This document shows, piece after piece, positions 42,100 to 56,400 of a DNA stretch of 64,000 nt. Made by a program: the position numbers and the translations under genes. How positions within the stretch are numbered: position 1 is the first letter of the stretch; each line of letters opens with the position of its first letter. The notes beneath the pieces are model-generated. The model made no database searches. It saw only the letters and a program-made list of their open reading frames with translations, and was not told the DNA's origin. Source of the stretch: Carposina sasakii (Eukaryota > Arthropoda > Insecta > Lepidoptera > Carposinidae); the NCBI GenBank assembly GCA_014607495.2, contig CP053154.1, forward strand, positions 620,001 through 684,000, given 5' to 3'.

Positions 42100-45000
42100 G
42101 GCCGTTTTTGGGAACTGCTTCAGAACGGATCTAAGGTGCATTTCGAAACCTTACGCGGCAAGGTCAACGCATTCCTATGGCGCGTGCTGGTTTAAACATA
42201 GTTGCGTCAGAATTGAGACCACGTGTTGGATCAATGATCAGCAAATTATGATCTTATAGCTGTGATAATAAGGTCTGAATAGTTTGATATAAGATCGCAA
42301 TCTCTATATTGGAAAAACCTAAGTTCCGGACAGTAAAAGTATTTCATCAAAGCAAAGTAAACGAGTTTTATTTTAAAAAGCAGATCATGACTGCATAATG
42401 GTAGATACGGCAATTTATTGGATCTGCCTGTATTTTTAGTTTCATTATTATTTTAAATGTTTATATTTAAATAATTTTAAATTTTTCATTTTATATATAT
42501 TTGGGCACTACCTTCAAACTGTTCTCCACCAGTACCGGTTAACTGGAAGAGAATGCTATGTAGCATTAAGTTCGCCTTTGTATAACTTTATAGTGTAATA
42601 AAGAATTTTCAATCTATCTATCTAATGTCGGGGCCCGGGCGTACCTTTGATGGCGGGCGGATTATTACCGGTAGATTCTATAACTGACATCAGTGGCGCC
42701 TGATAAGATTTTCTTTTTAGATTACGACTTTACCGAATTACAGAAAAAATATTACATATAATCGATATTGTGCAAAGTCTATATCTATGTAATCTATGTA
42801 TATAAAGAAATATACTTTAGTAGTTATTTTAGTTTAATTATCCAAGCAAGCCTTTCATATTTGACAGAAAATTTAAATTAGTTTTGAAGACATAACATTG
42901 TATATTGTATACAGACGAAAAAATAATGTTACGATCTTAAACCAACAATTTGGTACGTCTATGTAAAAGATACACCCATTTAATCTTTCGGAACCGAAAA
43001 TCTATTTACAATAAATATAACCCTATAAATCTACTAATCACTATTTGAATCGTGATTGACCAACTAATTTAAAGAATTTCCCTTGCCCGTGCCAACTTTA
43101 TTATTTCCGAGGTTTCCGTGGAATTTCACTGAATCCCTGGGCCTTCACGTGTCCTCCAAACTCAACGATACCTGGTAAACCTTTCAGTCAATTAATCTAG
43201 TAATTACAACGTTTGACTCATATTAAACCCTAATTACTAACAAGCAGGTCAGGTTAAGCTTAGAAACCAAGCTTATTTGCTGGAATTTAGTGGAGTGGGG
43301 TGAAAAGCTTGTTCACATGAAACGCTGGCATAAATTATGTTGGGATCGATTTTTTTTAATTCCCCGAAAAGTATACGTCATCCTTACGGTTTAGGTCTGA
43401 CATCACAGTGACTAGTCGAAAGGCAACACAAAAGTAGGCGTTGTATTCGAGCCGTTACAAAGGAATCAATAGATGACACAAAACAAACAAAAGGTTTGCA
43501 AGAATTCAAAATTTTCATTTAACAAAGGTTATGTTAGTTGGTATGAATTTTTTCTTTCTTGAAACTTGTTAAGAGTTGATGAAATTTTGTTTTGCAAAGC
43601 TAACTTAACCCACTAACATCTAGTTTAACAGTTACATACCTAAAATCCAAAACATAACATCAAAAATTTTGACGATATTGAGTGTTGCCAATATGAAATG
43701 AGAAGGTACGAGTATAAAGGTAAACGTGATACTGATCGCAATGCAATAACGTAACATCTACAAAATGGAATTCATTAAACTTATGATCTGTGTCTATGAT
43801 ATAAATACTTTAACTTTAAATTGGCTATAGATACTCGTAACACTATGACGTGGCACAGAAGTAGTTCGCCTCTCCAATTTTACCTCCATGCTCTGTCCTT
43901 ACAAAGTCTTAGTACCTATTACGTTTCTTAGCACCTCATGATTGTACAAAAAATGCAAGGTTTTATTTTAAATTGACATTTTCACTTATCATGTCCTAGT
44001 CATCATCACACTTTACAGAAGTTTCTGGGTTATTCTATTCAGTTTCAGGCAATGGCGGAACTGGGTCAGCGTGTTAAAAAATTATAAACGTATACATCTG
44101 CTATTAATACTGCAGTGTACTATGCTAGGAATGCTTTAACGGATATAAATCTTTGAATCTATGTATAGCGATAAGAAGATTCAAAACACGTGACCATGCT
44201 GCGATGTCGTGGTATTCATCAGTTTAGTAAAATTATGTCTTCAGAAACGTTAAAGGATTTAGTCTTAAATATGCAATTAAAGAAGACACGACCCCACCTG
44301 CAGGCATATCTGCTATATTTTTAACAGTTTATAGCGATGATCACCCATGGGAACTGAATCAAATGGAAGTGACAATAATGCTTTCAAGATGATTTAAAAA
44401 AATATAGCGGCCTGCTAATCTGGAAAAGTTTTGGACAAAGATGTCTCTCCGCAATTCTGCCTCAGGAATGTAGGTAACTGCTTAATGTACATACATATAA
44501 TCATGCCTTTATCCCTTATGGGGTAGGCAGAGCACCAAGGGCCTATAGGACCACATAGTGCCACTTCTGACCAGTTTTAAGGCCTACAAAATACTAAGAC
44601 CCTCTTGTCCCTCTACTGACTTGTACAGTATGCCCGGGAGGAGAACTGCCTTATGTGATCGCTCATAAACTAAACATATTGCCATTACTTTCAGAACCCT
44701 ACGCCAAATCATCATGAGTATCTCTTTTCATCAAGTTTTGTAGCAATTGACCTATTTATCTTATCGCTTTTACTACTGCCTATTACGTTTCAATTATGAT
44801 ATTTTGGCGTATTCATTAACAAGAAAACTTTGAGAGTTTGCCAAAAAGATGAGTTTTTGCTGTAAACTGGTATTTTAAGTATTGGCAGCAAAGGCAAATG
44901 CCGTTTTATAGTAATTTGGCTTTATATTTTAATAGCCATTAAACATCAGTGCTAACCCAGTGTAAATGTTATTGCAATTTTTATGCAGAGCTTTAAATCT

Positions 45001-47349
45001 CCAATTTTTACATACATGGCTGTGTTCCCATTAATGCAGTAGACAGAGCTGCAGGAATTGGGAGGAGATCCTAAAGCCAAGCCTCCAAAGCGGAGTGACA
45101 AGTTGAAGAGAATGCCCCTAAATTCCTAAATAGCCACTTATGTCATACCTACACGGAAGGAGATGAAGCTGATGTACCTACTCGTATTCAAATTCAAATT
45201 TTTCAAATTCAAAATCATTTATTCGACATGAAAGCATTAACACTTGTTTGTCGATTGTCTAATTATATGTTACTTTCTATGTTCGCACCCCAAAAATGAA
45301 AATGAAACCGCTACCAAACAAAAAAGGAGGTGAATTTAAACAACCCAAAAATAAATAAATCGCAAAGCTTTTGCTTTGGCAACGGTCACCACCCCAAGGT
45401 GCGATTTGTTACGGTCTGTCAGGCATAAGTTAGCGATTCGTGGCTTAATAGCCACCAACGTGGAAAATAAGAGTTAAGGTCGCCTAAAGACGAAATCCAG
45501 AAGAGCTGCTACACAGTTCTCCTTTATGGCAAAACCAACATTAGGTCTGACACACCGCATGATTCTACTATTACTGTTACACTATCTCAGTGAAGTGTCA
45601 CTGCTTGGAAGAAGAAATAGCAAGAAAACTCCCAGCGACACAGTCAAAACTAAGTAACATATTAACAAAAGAATCTTACATTGGATAAGATATCAGATAG
45701 TAACACTTAACTCATTTAGTGTGTATATTCAATTATCATAACATAATTAATTTAAATTCATATAAATTACATACCCACTTACACAAAGTAAGTACAGGTC
45801 CATGTCAAATTTAAACTGTATAAATAAAAATAAAAATGTGTACACAGAGTACAAGTCAATGTCAAATAAGTATCTACTAAACTAAACTATAAAATATAAA
45901 AAAATATATATTTGTGTACAAGTCGACGGTAAAATGTGAATAGAAAAGCTAACGTGTCATTCAGAACTTAAATATATAATACCTACAGCTGGTAATAACA
46001 TTAGAATGAACAAGTCACGCATGATACACTACATGTCACATTCACCAACACATATTAACTATACCTACTAAGCTAAATATAAAAGTAAAACATAGATTGC
46101 GTAAGATGCTAGAACAATTCACTTCCATGGCTCGCTATCATTTAAATATTCTAATACTGTATAATATTCTTTCATGCAAAGTTTTTTCTTCACAATGTTT
46201 TTAAATTTACAGTATTCTAGTGAAACCCAGCATCGGCACAAGAATCCAGTATTTCCTTCTATCTTATTTTAGACTCCGTCATATAAGTGTCAACTAAGAT
46301 AATGACACACTCTAAATTTAGATGTGATTCACTCAATGCACATTGCAGTTTAGCGAAAACCAGTTTCCAAAGAAATTCCCATATTGCTCATCGAATACGG
46401 GTGTAGTTCATTGCTAGACGGAAAAGAGAAACGTGTCGGGACAAGCACCTTTTATGGTATTTTACATGTTGGGCTTTCCATGTCAGGTGGAATAATTACA
46501 TGGTGAAGGTACCTACATTTACCCTTTGGATATCCCATTTTACATTTGGAATGAAGATAAAATGATTGTGTAACCTAAAGAAAGTATTTATTTTTAGCCA
46601 TACAATTTAGATTTTAAAAGTAGATCGTTTTTAAAACCACAATTCGATTTTCACGCCCATTTTTATCAAAAGAGGTTGAGCAGAAGTGTGCAATTTATAC
46701 ACCGACTTTTTTGTAGTTACCCATTAAATCCCAGATTAGGGACGAGCCTACCGCTACTTTTCGGACACAAATTTGACAATGTTTTTTGGAGAAAGTTTAC
46801 TTTGTAAAGAGGTTGTAAAATTATCTATATTCTTATTTTTTCATACCCTAAATAAACGTTCTCTTTTGGAACATGGACATGTAACAATCAAGGACAGGTG
46901 CGGAACATAGCACTGAAGCTATTTTAAGCGATATATTACTAATCTTCTGTACAGCTTAAACCACTGATGATAAAGTTCTGAACTTAGAGAATGTGTTCAT
47001 TATATTCTCGAAGTTGTCACGGGAACAGAAATTAACGGTTTTTTTTTGCGAACGAAGTCGCTGGCAACAACGAGTCCTAACTAATTATACAGATTAATCG
47101 GGATGAGTAACAAATGAATCGAATAGTTGAACGATTACTGCGGACTCGATATAGTTCGTACTGTAAACAGTGAGTTTTACACGAGTAGTCGGAATTTCCC
47201 ACGCTCTGTACCAAACTATGATAGGCTAGGATGCTGACAGATAAATAAAGCCTTTCTTTGGTAAATGCTCAATTGCTTAGCTATTCTTGCCGAGGAGGTC
47301 CGCCGGCTTTATAAACTAGTGCCTTCTTTAGCAAATAAACCATAGCCAT
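42100..47349. other. Gene-free stretch upstream of PVF-H
   Basis: No convincing host exon on either strand. Fragments seen: a SINE-like tail with 'aagttcgcctttgtataact' and AATAAAG (42490-42620), short SINE remnants (44510-44640 and 45030-45180), a 'caaattcaaaatcatttatt' repeat (45185-45360, related to 50080-50230), and the R5 copy (45360-45600). The rest is AT-rich sequence in which I see nothing specific. It could be intergenic or upstream regulatory DNA. Confidence 0.5.
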
Positions 47350-47795
47350 AACAAGGTGTTCGATCAGTGCGTTCTACCAGCCATGACTTACGGAGCCGAG
47401 ACGTGGAATTTGACGGTGGGGCTGGCTCGCCGATTGCATGTCACTCAAAGAGCTATGGAAAGGTCAATGCTCGGAATCTCACTAATGGACAAAGTCCGAA
47501 ACGAGATTATCCGGCAGAACACCAAAGTGACAGACATAGTCTCGAAATGTAGTAGACTGTAATGGCAGTGGGCAGGCTACATCTATCGTAGAACCGATGG
47601 ACGGTGGAGTAAGCGGGTTCTCGAATGGAGACCGCACCTCGGCAAGCGTAGCGTTGGGCGCCCTCCGGCCAGATGGACCAATGACAGAGGACGGCTGGTA
47701 GTGACTGGATGGCAAAAATGGGAAAGCGAGCTATGTGGCGTACTCTTTGGGAGGCCTACGTCCGCAGTGGACTACAATAGGCTGACGACGATATC
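47350..47795 (+). mobile_element. RTE-type LINE reverse-transcriptase C-terminus
   Basis: Translation gives VFDQCVLPAMTYGAETWNLT, RLHVTQRAMERSMLG, DKVRNEIIRQ, then after one stop WQWAGYIYRRTDGRW, KRVLEWRP and GRPPARWTND. It ends in the usual RTE tail. The single stop and missing 5' part show a recent but dead copy. A diverged copy lies inverted at 50725-51180. Confidence 0.85.
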
Positions 47796-50724
47796 ATACA
47801 CTAGGTTATTCTAACTAAACAGTTAAGAGTAAATACAGTGTACATTATGCGCCTAAGTATTGTCACCCCAACCAGGGAATAACATGAAAGAGTAATTGCA
47901 AAATTTTCACCTACAGCTCCTACACTAAAGACAAAAGACTGCTTGTCTACTGTAGTGACGAACTGGCGGACAGCCAGACACAGCGGATGTAATCATCAGC
48001 CAAAAGAGAGCGGTCGCGTCATCAGCATCATGACCATAGTACTATCCTCCAAGGTTTCTGACCACTTTCAAACAGATATCATAACTCCATGTACAGGTAA
48101 TATATAGGCGGCCTTTTCACCAGAGATACTATCAGTGTTGCCAGGTCCAATATGAAAAACACCAGTAGAAACAATGTGTGAAATCCAGGAGAAAACAGGA
48201 GACAAAATTTACTCCATAAAAGTACCTAAATATGTGGTTTTTACATCACTTTTCACGTTTTTTCTCTGGTTGTTTACTTTCTGTAAAAAAAGATTTTTAC
48301 TCACAACTGCAAGGGATCTTTGAAAAATATATTTATTTTATTTTGCTCTTAAAAGACATATTTATTTTATAAGATGATAATTTTTAGTTTACTTTTAGTT
48401 TCATTCAGAAACTGTGGAACAATTTTTCGTCGTGAAAAATTACGATGAAATCTCTACTAAATACAACTCGCTACTTCCAACTACGAAGAGCTTATTTTAA
48501 TTTAAATGTTACATTAAAGCTTTCTACCTACTATTTTTCATGAATAAATTATTTTTCTAATCAAGAAACTTTCTTAGAAGCTGAAATACCTCACTTAAAT
48601 CACCAACATATAAGCTTAGCACGTGTTTCCTATATACCTTATCTTTTTCAGAATAGACTTAGCTAAGGTGGCCTCAAATGGTTGATCAGAAATTTATTGA
48701 TTTTTTTTTTTCAACCCACTTTTAGCTCTCCTTATGAGCTCTGGAAATCATGCGTTTTCTCCAGAACATTATGTATATGGTGAACTGTTTAGGAGGTGAT
48801 GGTGTAGCTCAAAGATGCTCAATTAATCAGTGTCTCATCATCATCATCTATCTCACAATCTATCTAAAGAGAAAAGTCTAAAGAGTCTTCTCTGTTTGTC
48901 TATTAATAGACTCAATTATAACTTAATTACTAAACTATTCCTTTATTTACTTTATCGGCAATGAAAATAATAAATTCCACATGTATGTACCTAAAGTGAT
49001 TTTAAATTAGAGGTATCATTCGATTACCACGTTATTTTCGAATGTCGTAGAGGTGTGACTAATTATAAGTAGTTAAACAGTGACTAACATTTGCGTGCCT
49101 TTGCTGACATTTATAACGGTACTAAAATTATAACTTTCAGGTACCAAAATTTATAAAAATGGGAAATTCTATTCTGAGGCAGATATTATTTAAAGACTAA
49201 GCCATAACTCTCAACAATTGTCTTTTAAGAGTTAACGTTACATTTACATGTCCAACGCATGTAATGCGTGATCTATCCAAACCATTTTAGTAGTTTGTAA
49301 ATGGAAGTTGGGTTTAACTATAAAAAGAGCTGTCTCTATAATCTATAATAAGAGGAAAACATAGGTCTCGAAGCTTTTCGCCTTAACGCTGTCTTACCTG
49401 ATTGACGTAAGGTTAAGTTTTGATATGATGTCGCCGAACTTTCGACGACGTATAGCTAATGATGGTCTCTTGGACGTTTTGCGCTTTAGTCACGTAACTA
49501 ATCTGTAAATCTTGAGCTGATTGCATCAAACTAAACTGAATAATAATAATGTGTGCGAAAAATACTACCTAGAATGACAATTACACAAATAATTTGAGGT
49601 CAAAGAACGTTCGTTTTTCAATGTCTACATGGAATAAATACAATGCCACAAACTTAAATAATAATATATGTTGATGGCGATGACGTCGCTAGTGTTGTCG
49701 AATTCAATATTGATATGGATTAGAAAAACATAGTTTCAGTCTTGACCACTGGTTTAACTATGTTTGTGGTTCTAATTATATTCAAAATCAAACGTGACAG
49801 TGGCAACGTAGACATTGGTTATCCTAAAACGATAGATTAAGAGATGACAGCCCTTTTAGAAGCCACTTTGACCTCTAATCTTTAGAATAACCGTTTTTCC
49901 CAATCCTGAGGGAATTGATATGTTGTGGAGTATGTGAATATTTAATTTCAGAAAAATGCCAACGTCACACAAAGAAAACACATTCCAAGTTTTCTGAAAT
50001 CGGCATTCAGTATAAAGCATTTCATATGTATAGTACATATAAATATACATATACAGTAATTGTTGGGCACTATACAAATTCAAAATCATTTATTCGATAT
50101 GAAAGCATTAACAACTTGTTTATCGATGGTCTTTTTATATGTTACTTTCTATGTTCGCACCCCAAAATGAAACCGCTACCAAACAAAAAAGGAGGTGAAT
50201 TTAAACAACCCAAAAAAATAAATCGCAGAATATGCAAAGGATATCCATTTATATAGTCAGACCATCACCCTTCTGTCCAGAAGAGCTCATAGATAGACTT
50301 ACCAAATGCAAAATCAACTTTGCCGGCGACATCTACCATAAATTTAGTTGTCTCTAAAGTTGTCTTTAGTTGTATCTAGTCTAAAATACCTTAAAAAATC
50401 ACGTGCGAGGGAAACCCCTACCGTTTATTATTATAATAGAACTGCTCGCTTTAGGTAATATCTGTAGTGTACTTTGAGCTCAAGCACGAATTAGGACGGT
50501 GACTTTGGTGATTCACAGTCTTGCTTCAGAATTTGTCATTTCGATAGATTTGGTTAAAGATATAGATTAGGCAATCTGTGATAATGAACCTAAGAATCTA
50601 CCCAGAGGTATCATATTCATATTCTTTATTGTACACACACATAGATAAAAAATAACACAATTAAAATAAATATTGTACAAAGGCGAGCTCGTTAGGATCA
50701 ATGTAGTTTATTTTGTAATAAACA
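47796..50724. other. Gene-free stretch
   Basis: AT-rich DNA. The only recognised feature is the 'caaattcaaaatcatttatt' repeat at 50080-50230 with its 'aaccgctaccaaacaaaaaa' block, shared with 45185-45360, and a SINE-like tail inverted at 50610-50700. The 113-codon frame at 49915-50256 runs through that repeat and is not supported as a gene. Confidence 0.5.
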
Positions 50725-51180
50725 TCGTCGTCCTCGTCAACCTATTGCAGTCCACTGCTGGACATAGGCCTCCCCCAGTACATGGCTCGATCTCCCGTTT
50801 TTGCCATCCAGTCACTACCAGCCGTCCTCTTTAAGTCATCGGTCCATCTGGCCGGAGGGTGCCCAACGGTACGCTTTCCGGGGCGCGGTCTCCATTCGAG
50901 AACCCGTTTACTCCACCGTCCATCGGTTCTACGACAGATGTGGCTGGCCTACTGCCACTTCAGTCTGCTACATTTCAAGACTATTCTCTGTCACTTTGGT
51001 CTTCTGCCGGATAATCTCTTTTCGGACTTTGTCCATTAGCGAGATTCCGAGCATTGACCTTTCCATAGCTCTCTGAGTGACATGCAATCGGTGAGCCAGC
51101 CCCACTGTCAGTTTCCACGTCTCGGCTCTGTAAGTCATGGCTGGTAGAACGCACTGATCGAACACCGAAGGTAACAAACA
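50725..51180 (-). mobile_element. RTE-type LINE reverse-transcriptase C-terminus, inverted copy
   Basis: The - strand gives VFDQCVLPAMTYRAETWKLT, RLHVTQRAMERSMLG and DKVRKEIIRQKTK, then frameshifted pieces down to 'gcagtccactgctggacata'. It is the same family as 47350-47795 but more decayed. Confidence 0.85.
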
Positions 51181-51763
51181 TAGATGGGTAATTTAGATTT
51201 GTTTTTTAATCGAAAGGTCCGGTTTTTAAGGTTGCTAGGATTTGTGCTGATGGATCTATGTGTCCTACGTTTGTATTCTTAGTGACAATTTTGACCTTGG
51301 GTGTACTCGGATAAAACTGTTAGTAGTACTTTGTTATCTTTAACCCAATAGTTACTTTTCAATGGCTCTAATATTGTGATTAAATTCGACTCATCATGAA
51401 TTTATTATATGGAAATAAAACCACGTAAACGTAGGGTCGGTCTAGTTGATTTTTCATACGGACTTTGGTCATCTCCTAGGTACGTAATTAGTATTAATGA
51501 ACGGTGAAATACGTCAACACTAATTAAATATTGCTCTAAGTATATACCTTCCTTTTAACAGTTTGCACATACTGATTTCTATATTTGCTGGGTCAATAAG
51601 CTTTACGTCAAATGTGCAAATTTTGATGAGCTAAAAGTTTATATTTCGGGGCCGTGTCCCCGGTATGTGATACCGTTGGGTTCATTCGCTATATCACACA
51701 CCCCATATGGGATATTTCGGTTAGTAACCTCTGAAATCTAGCCTAAATGGCTTTCCACTAGTG

Positions 51764-51965
51764 CAATGGTTCCTAAACTTATTTTGTCTACTGCCGACTT
51801 TGAGAATAAATTATTTTTTAGCGCCCTCATTTCTTCACCTACTTAAAAACTATAACTTCTAAACCTCTACACTGCGCCCCAATTTTTTTTTCGGGTCTCT
51901 TACCGCCCTCCTTTAGGCCTGCAGCGCCCATAAGGGAGAGTTATCGCCCACTTTGGGAAAGGCTG
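51764..51965. mobile_element. hAT-type MITE with 8-bp target-site duplication
   Basis: It starts CAATGGTTCCTAAACTT and ends CTTTGGGAAAGGCTG, a diverged form of the hAT termini at 26726-26911. Direct repeats CACTAGTG flank it (51756-51763 and 51966-51973). The internal sequence ('gcgccc' repeats) is unrelated to the first copy. Confidence 0.75.
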
Positions 51966-52569
51966 CACTAGTGGTATGCTATTTATGTTACTGCAGATGC
52001 TTGTGGTATCTACAAATTATATTCATTGGTCCATGATATCAATGAATTTGATAATGGTTATCAAAGGCATCCATAGCAACAAAGCTTAGTGGAAAGGCAG
52101 CTTAAAAATAAAATCATTGTATATTTTGGTCAAAATTAAGATACCTGTGATCGATTAAAATTTATTAAGTTTGACCCCTTTACAAAATAAATTAAAGATA
52201 CTCGTATAAATAGTTCAGAACTGCAAGTATAATATAACCTAGTGCTCAAAGGTCATTCTTTAAACAATGAGACCTCATCTTATAAATATCAGTCACTAAT
52301 TAAGTAATGTCTTGATAAAAAGAAATTATGATATCTGTGAAAAAAAAGTCATGTAGATCGAGTTCCCAGAGTTCAGAGGTCGTGCGTTTAAATGATAAAA
52401 TAAATTTAGATAATGTTCTCATAATCTTGCATTTTCCTATTTGTATGGTTGGTTATACAAATATTATTTAATGAAATATTATTTCAGTTTAGGCTAAACG
52501 TATGTTCTTCTTCGTAATCCTACAGTTCTGGTTAATGCTTTTTAAGAATACAGCCATGTGTATATGTAT

Positions 52570-53038
52570 ACAGGATATAGGTGACAGCCAGGCAAATACT
52601 GAAATGCTGAACAAGTACCATTGTGTTGAGTTATACGACAGTTTTATTACTCGCAGGAAATGTATTTTGATTTGATTATCAGTAATCTTAGCTCTCCGCG
52701 CCAATTGTATCGGGCGATCCTGTGACTACTTAAATAGGCTTATTGGTTATTGTGTGACACATTGCTGTTTTTTGGATCACTTGTGACTCTCCATTAGGGT
52801 TGATCAGTTATTTGAACTTTTTTAAGAGCTAATTTTTTTTTAAATCATCTTTTGGTTAAAATTTTATTTTTAAGTCATTATCTAAAGCCTAATTAAACAA
52901 ACTAAACTAAATTTTTTACCTAAAAAAATGTCGGAAAATTTTGGAATTTTCCTCCGAAAATTTTCAGTGCTATCCGCCTCAGAATCATGGTCTGAAGTCA
53001 TGGTATCAATATTTGCCTGGCTGTCACAAACACCCTGT
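52570..53038. mobile_element. MITE family M3, copy 2
   Basis: It aligns end to end with 37415-37896, with matching blocks 'gtgacagccaggcaaatact', 'gaaatgctgaacaagtacca' and 'tcagaatcatggtctgaagt'. The right terminus is CACCCTGT, the left has drifted to ACAGGATATAG. Confidence 0.8.
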
Positions 53039-56000
53039 ATGTAAGTATTTCAGGTTAGTGATATAGCTACTTTAGATGGGGCAAAGTCTCTGGTCTCGAT
53101 TTGAGGTTAACCTTGGACCTTTAGTAAGTTATGGAATTACCAATACTCTATTATATCCTTGATTTAACAATAAATTACCGTTGGAGAGTCAGTCGTGCCT
53201 GCACCACGTCATGGAGGTGGACGAACTAGTTCGTCGCTGGTGACTCAAGTTCCTAGAACTACGTCTAGATATAATCTATCACGCTGTAACTACTGACTGT
53301 ATTTTTTTTACAATCACTAATACACGCGTTTAAAGTTGAAAATCCTCTATTTTACCTGCACCTTTTTTATTGCCAACATATAGATACATACCTATAGGTA
53401 CATACAGGTTATTTCGCGACAAAAGTATTTTGCGGGTCAAATCGATATTATTGCGTGGTGTTAAAGTCGAGATTGGCTTGTGTAAAAAGGGATGTAAGGT
53501 TGTGTTTGCACGTGAAAATCGAGTCACTCATCGACCGAAATGGTTTTCAGCATGGGACGGAAAGTCCAGGAGATGTCACTACACCTTAAGCAGGGAGGTT
53601 CATACTGTCGACTGTAGAGTCATTTATGTAGGCAGTTGGGTCTTACTCAACATTTTAAAAAGGACTTGTAAACTACGTTTAATTTATATCCATCTTTTCA
53701 ATGTTTTATAAAGCTGTCCGCATTGTAAACGATAATAATAAAGGCGTTTTGTTTAGTTACCTGAAATAAGTAACCCTAAATCCCTGAGACCCTGAAAAAT
53801 AAAACCAAGGACAATTCGTACATGCTCATAAATTGATACCTTACCGATCAAAAATTATGTCTGTCCACCTGTATCGTCTTGTGCATCATGCAGGCATGTG
53901 GCAGAGATAACCTTTACATACCTTCAAAGTGATAAGTGAAATTTGATAAAAAAAAAAGCTAATTTCATAGGAATAATACGTAAGTCGCGTGATTAATTGA
54001 TCAAGATAAAAAATAAGCTCTTCAGTTTCTTGAAATAGTGTTCTGTGATTGCAGCCACTGAGCATGTCACATCGAGATGTGCCACGTTTTGTACACCTAT
54101 AATATGAGTATTAAGGTCTCGGACTTAGAAATAATTCTCATTACTGGGCCTTAGACAATGTTATTTTATTTGTGGATAGAATAAATAAAGGTTCGTCACT
54201 GAGACGTTTGCTTGATTTTCACGCGTTCGACAAGACACGACGTGATGAATGTCAACCGCTATCGATGCAAACGATGTTACATCAAGTTGTCTAACGTGTC
54301 GTTGACGAACGTCCATCGGTTTGATTGGAAATATTATGTTACTATGTCTTATCTAATAAATTAATAAAAATTATAGACAAAGCCTTGATTTCAAGATCAA
54401 GCTTAGACACAAAACAGGCCATTTTGTTAGAAAATGTTATGAAATTCAAGCAAAAGAGTGGAATGGAAGTCCGGGATCTCTACCTCCCCTATGAAAAAAG
54501 CTATGTACTCTGAATCACAGCTGTAAGAATCTACGATGTTACAGAAGCATTTAAATTTTTAACATGTGTCCCAATCGCATACGATGACCTTTGCTAAAAT
54601 CTACAGAAGGTATTGATCTGTATGACGTAACATTATGTTAATCTTCACACCTCTCATACTACGGCTTACTACGAACGGCACTTATGAATGAGCCACTTCC
54701 ACAAACCTAACCAACTACCAAATGTCATAAAATCCACCATGTACCAAACAAAAAAAACACTCTACGCCTACAGCAATAAAACCTATATCGTAACAAACGT
54801 GAAATATTGTATCACCGTGCAAAAATAACGATGTAGTCCTCAACCGTATTGAAATCACGCTAAAGTTCAATTCATTCTTGTTATTTGTCATGTTTCGCGC
54901 GTGCTTCGGAGCGTGCCAATGTCAATGGTTGCTTGAAATTGATTCATTATTTTGTTGGAATGCGATAAGCCAGGAGATAACATCACAATATTCTATCTAA
55001 TCTGTTGCACATATTTTAGAGCAGCTGCGTAGTTTTGTTATGTGGATTTTGTTGGAGATTATTATCGTAAGTGTGACGTCAACAATTCGATTATTAAAGC
55101 TTTTCCAATAATTGTACTGACTATCTTAATCTATGAAAACTATTTAAAAGCAGCTGTTGATTATTGCTTTGGGTTTTTACAGATTTAATGATTTTATGGA
55201 TATTGATCGAAAATTTGATCGATTATCATGATAAACATCTTCCATGACATGTAAATCAGATCTAATTAATTTCTTAAATTACATACAAATGTTAATTAGA
55301 CCTGGTCTAGTCAGTGACGTCGTTTCAGACATTGATAATTTGATAAGTCTACATTAAGTATACTTGTTATTATTTTAAAAGAAATTGAATTATGTCTTCT
55401 AGTAAGAATATATAAAACGACCCAAACCCAAATTGAGGGCTCAAGAAAAAGTTGAAGCGTTTCGGAAAAAGTTAGTTCGTCTTGGAGTCTGGATATTTCA
55501 TTACGTACTCACTAATGGGCCCGCACTATTTGATTTTTGTATTAAAAATACGTGTACCTACCTAATGCTAGCTAACCTGTTGATAAAAATAAATACAAAA
55601 CCTAATAAAGATAATGAACCTATATTCACAAAGCAAAATATTTATGCTACTAGCTTATATGGCCTATTAGGGGGAGTAAGTTATTAGTGAGTGGATGTAG
55701 GAAAGAAAACCATAACTATTCAAATATAAATAAAATTATGCTTTATGTGGCTGTCCTTCGTGAAGGCACAGAGAAGTTACCTGTAGGTAGTTCTGGTTAT
55801 CATTTTTTTAGGAATACAGTCTTGTTTACAATTATAATGTATTTATATAAAAGTTTACTAGACACACAAAATGTTTACATTTAACTAACCTACATATGAA
55901 ATCGCTGAGCTCCTGGCCTGACCCCGGTGGCTGGCATGGGCATGATCGTCTAGTCGATAAACGTTGCATCAGAATGTGAAAGTAATTCTCAGAATTAGAC

Positions 56001-56185
56001 ATAGCATTTTTGTATGCAGCTCCCGACTTATAAGGAAAATGGGCATAAAAATCCTTTTTGCCTCCACCACTAACTTTAGGCTGCCCACTAGAGGTGTGCT
56101 GTGTGGTGTGCTACTAAACGCACCCATAGCAAAATAGCACAGCACATCACGTCTTTTTTATATTCTCTTTGCCTGATGTGCTGAT
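53039..56185. other. Gene-free stretch
   Basis: AT-rich DNA without a recognised repeat or exon. The longest open frame (53370-53711 on +, 113 codons) has no recognisable domain, no splice or signal context and ordinary AT-rich composition, so I do not call it. Two AATAAA clusters near 54180 and 54360 are not tied to any exon. Confidence 0.45.
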
Positions 56186-56400
56186 GCGGGGCTTCACTAG
56201 ATTAGGTACATCAGCTGTATCTCTTGTGGATGTCGTAAGAGTCGAGTAAGGAGCTCAGGAATTCTCTCAGACGATAAGCTAGCAACTTGTCACTCATTAT
56301 TGCCCCCCTATGCTAAACGTGACTATGGAATTTCCCTTATATTCCTGTAGTTCTGACTACCCAATTTCAGAAACACAGCCGCATCTATATTTATTTATTT
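56186..56400 (+). repeat. SINE-like family R6 ('gatgcggggcttcactaga'), first of four local copies
   Basis: It starts GATGCGGGGCTTCACTAGA and continues with 'catcagctgtatctc', 'gtcgtaagagtcgag' and 'gataagctagcaacttgtca'. Further copies start near 58267, 58637 and 60129. Headless or inverted relatives occur at 12515-12660, 17930-18070, 24530-24680, 27000-27130, 35220-35440, 37262-37414 and 45030-45180, making it the most frequent repeat of the window. Confidence 0.7.

Noticed and set aside
49915..50256. 113-codon open frame on +
   Set aside because: Its second half is the repeat shared with 45185-45360, and the first half has no recognisable content.
53370..53711. 113-codon open frame on +
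   Set aside because: No domain, signal peptide, splice context or relation to neighbours; one such frame is expected by chance in 64 kb.
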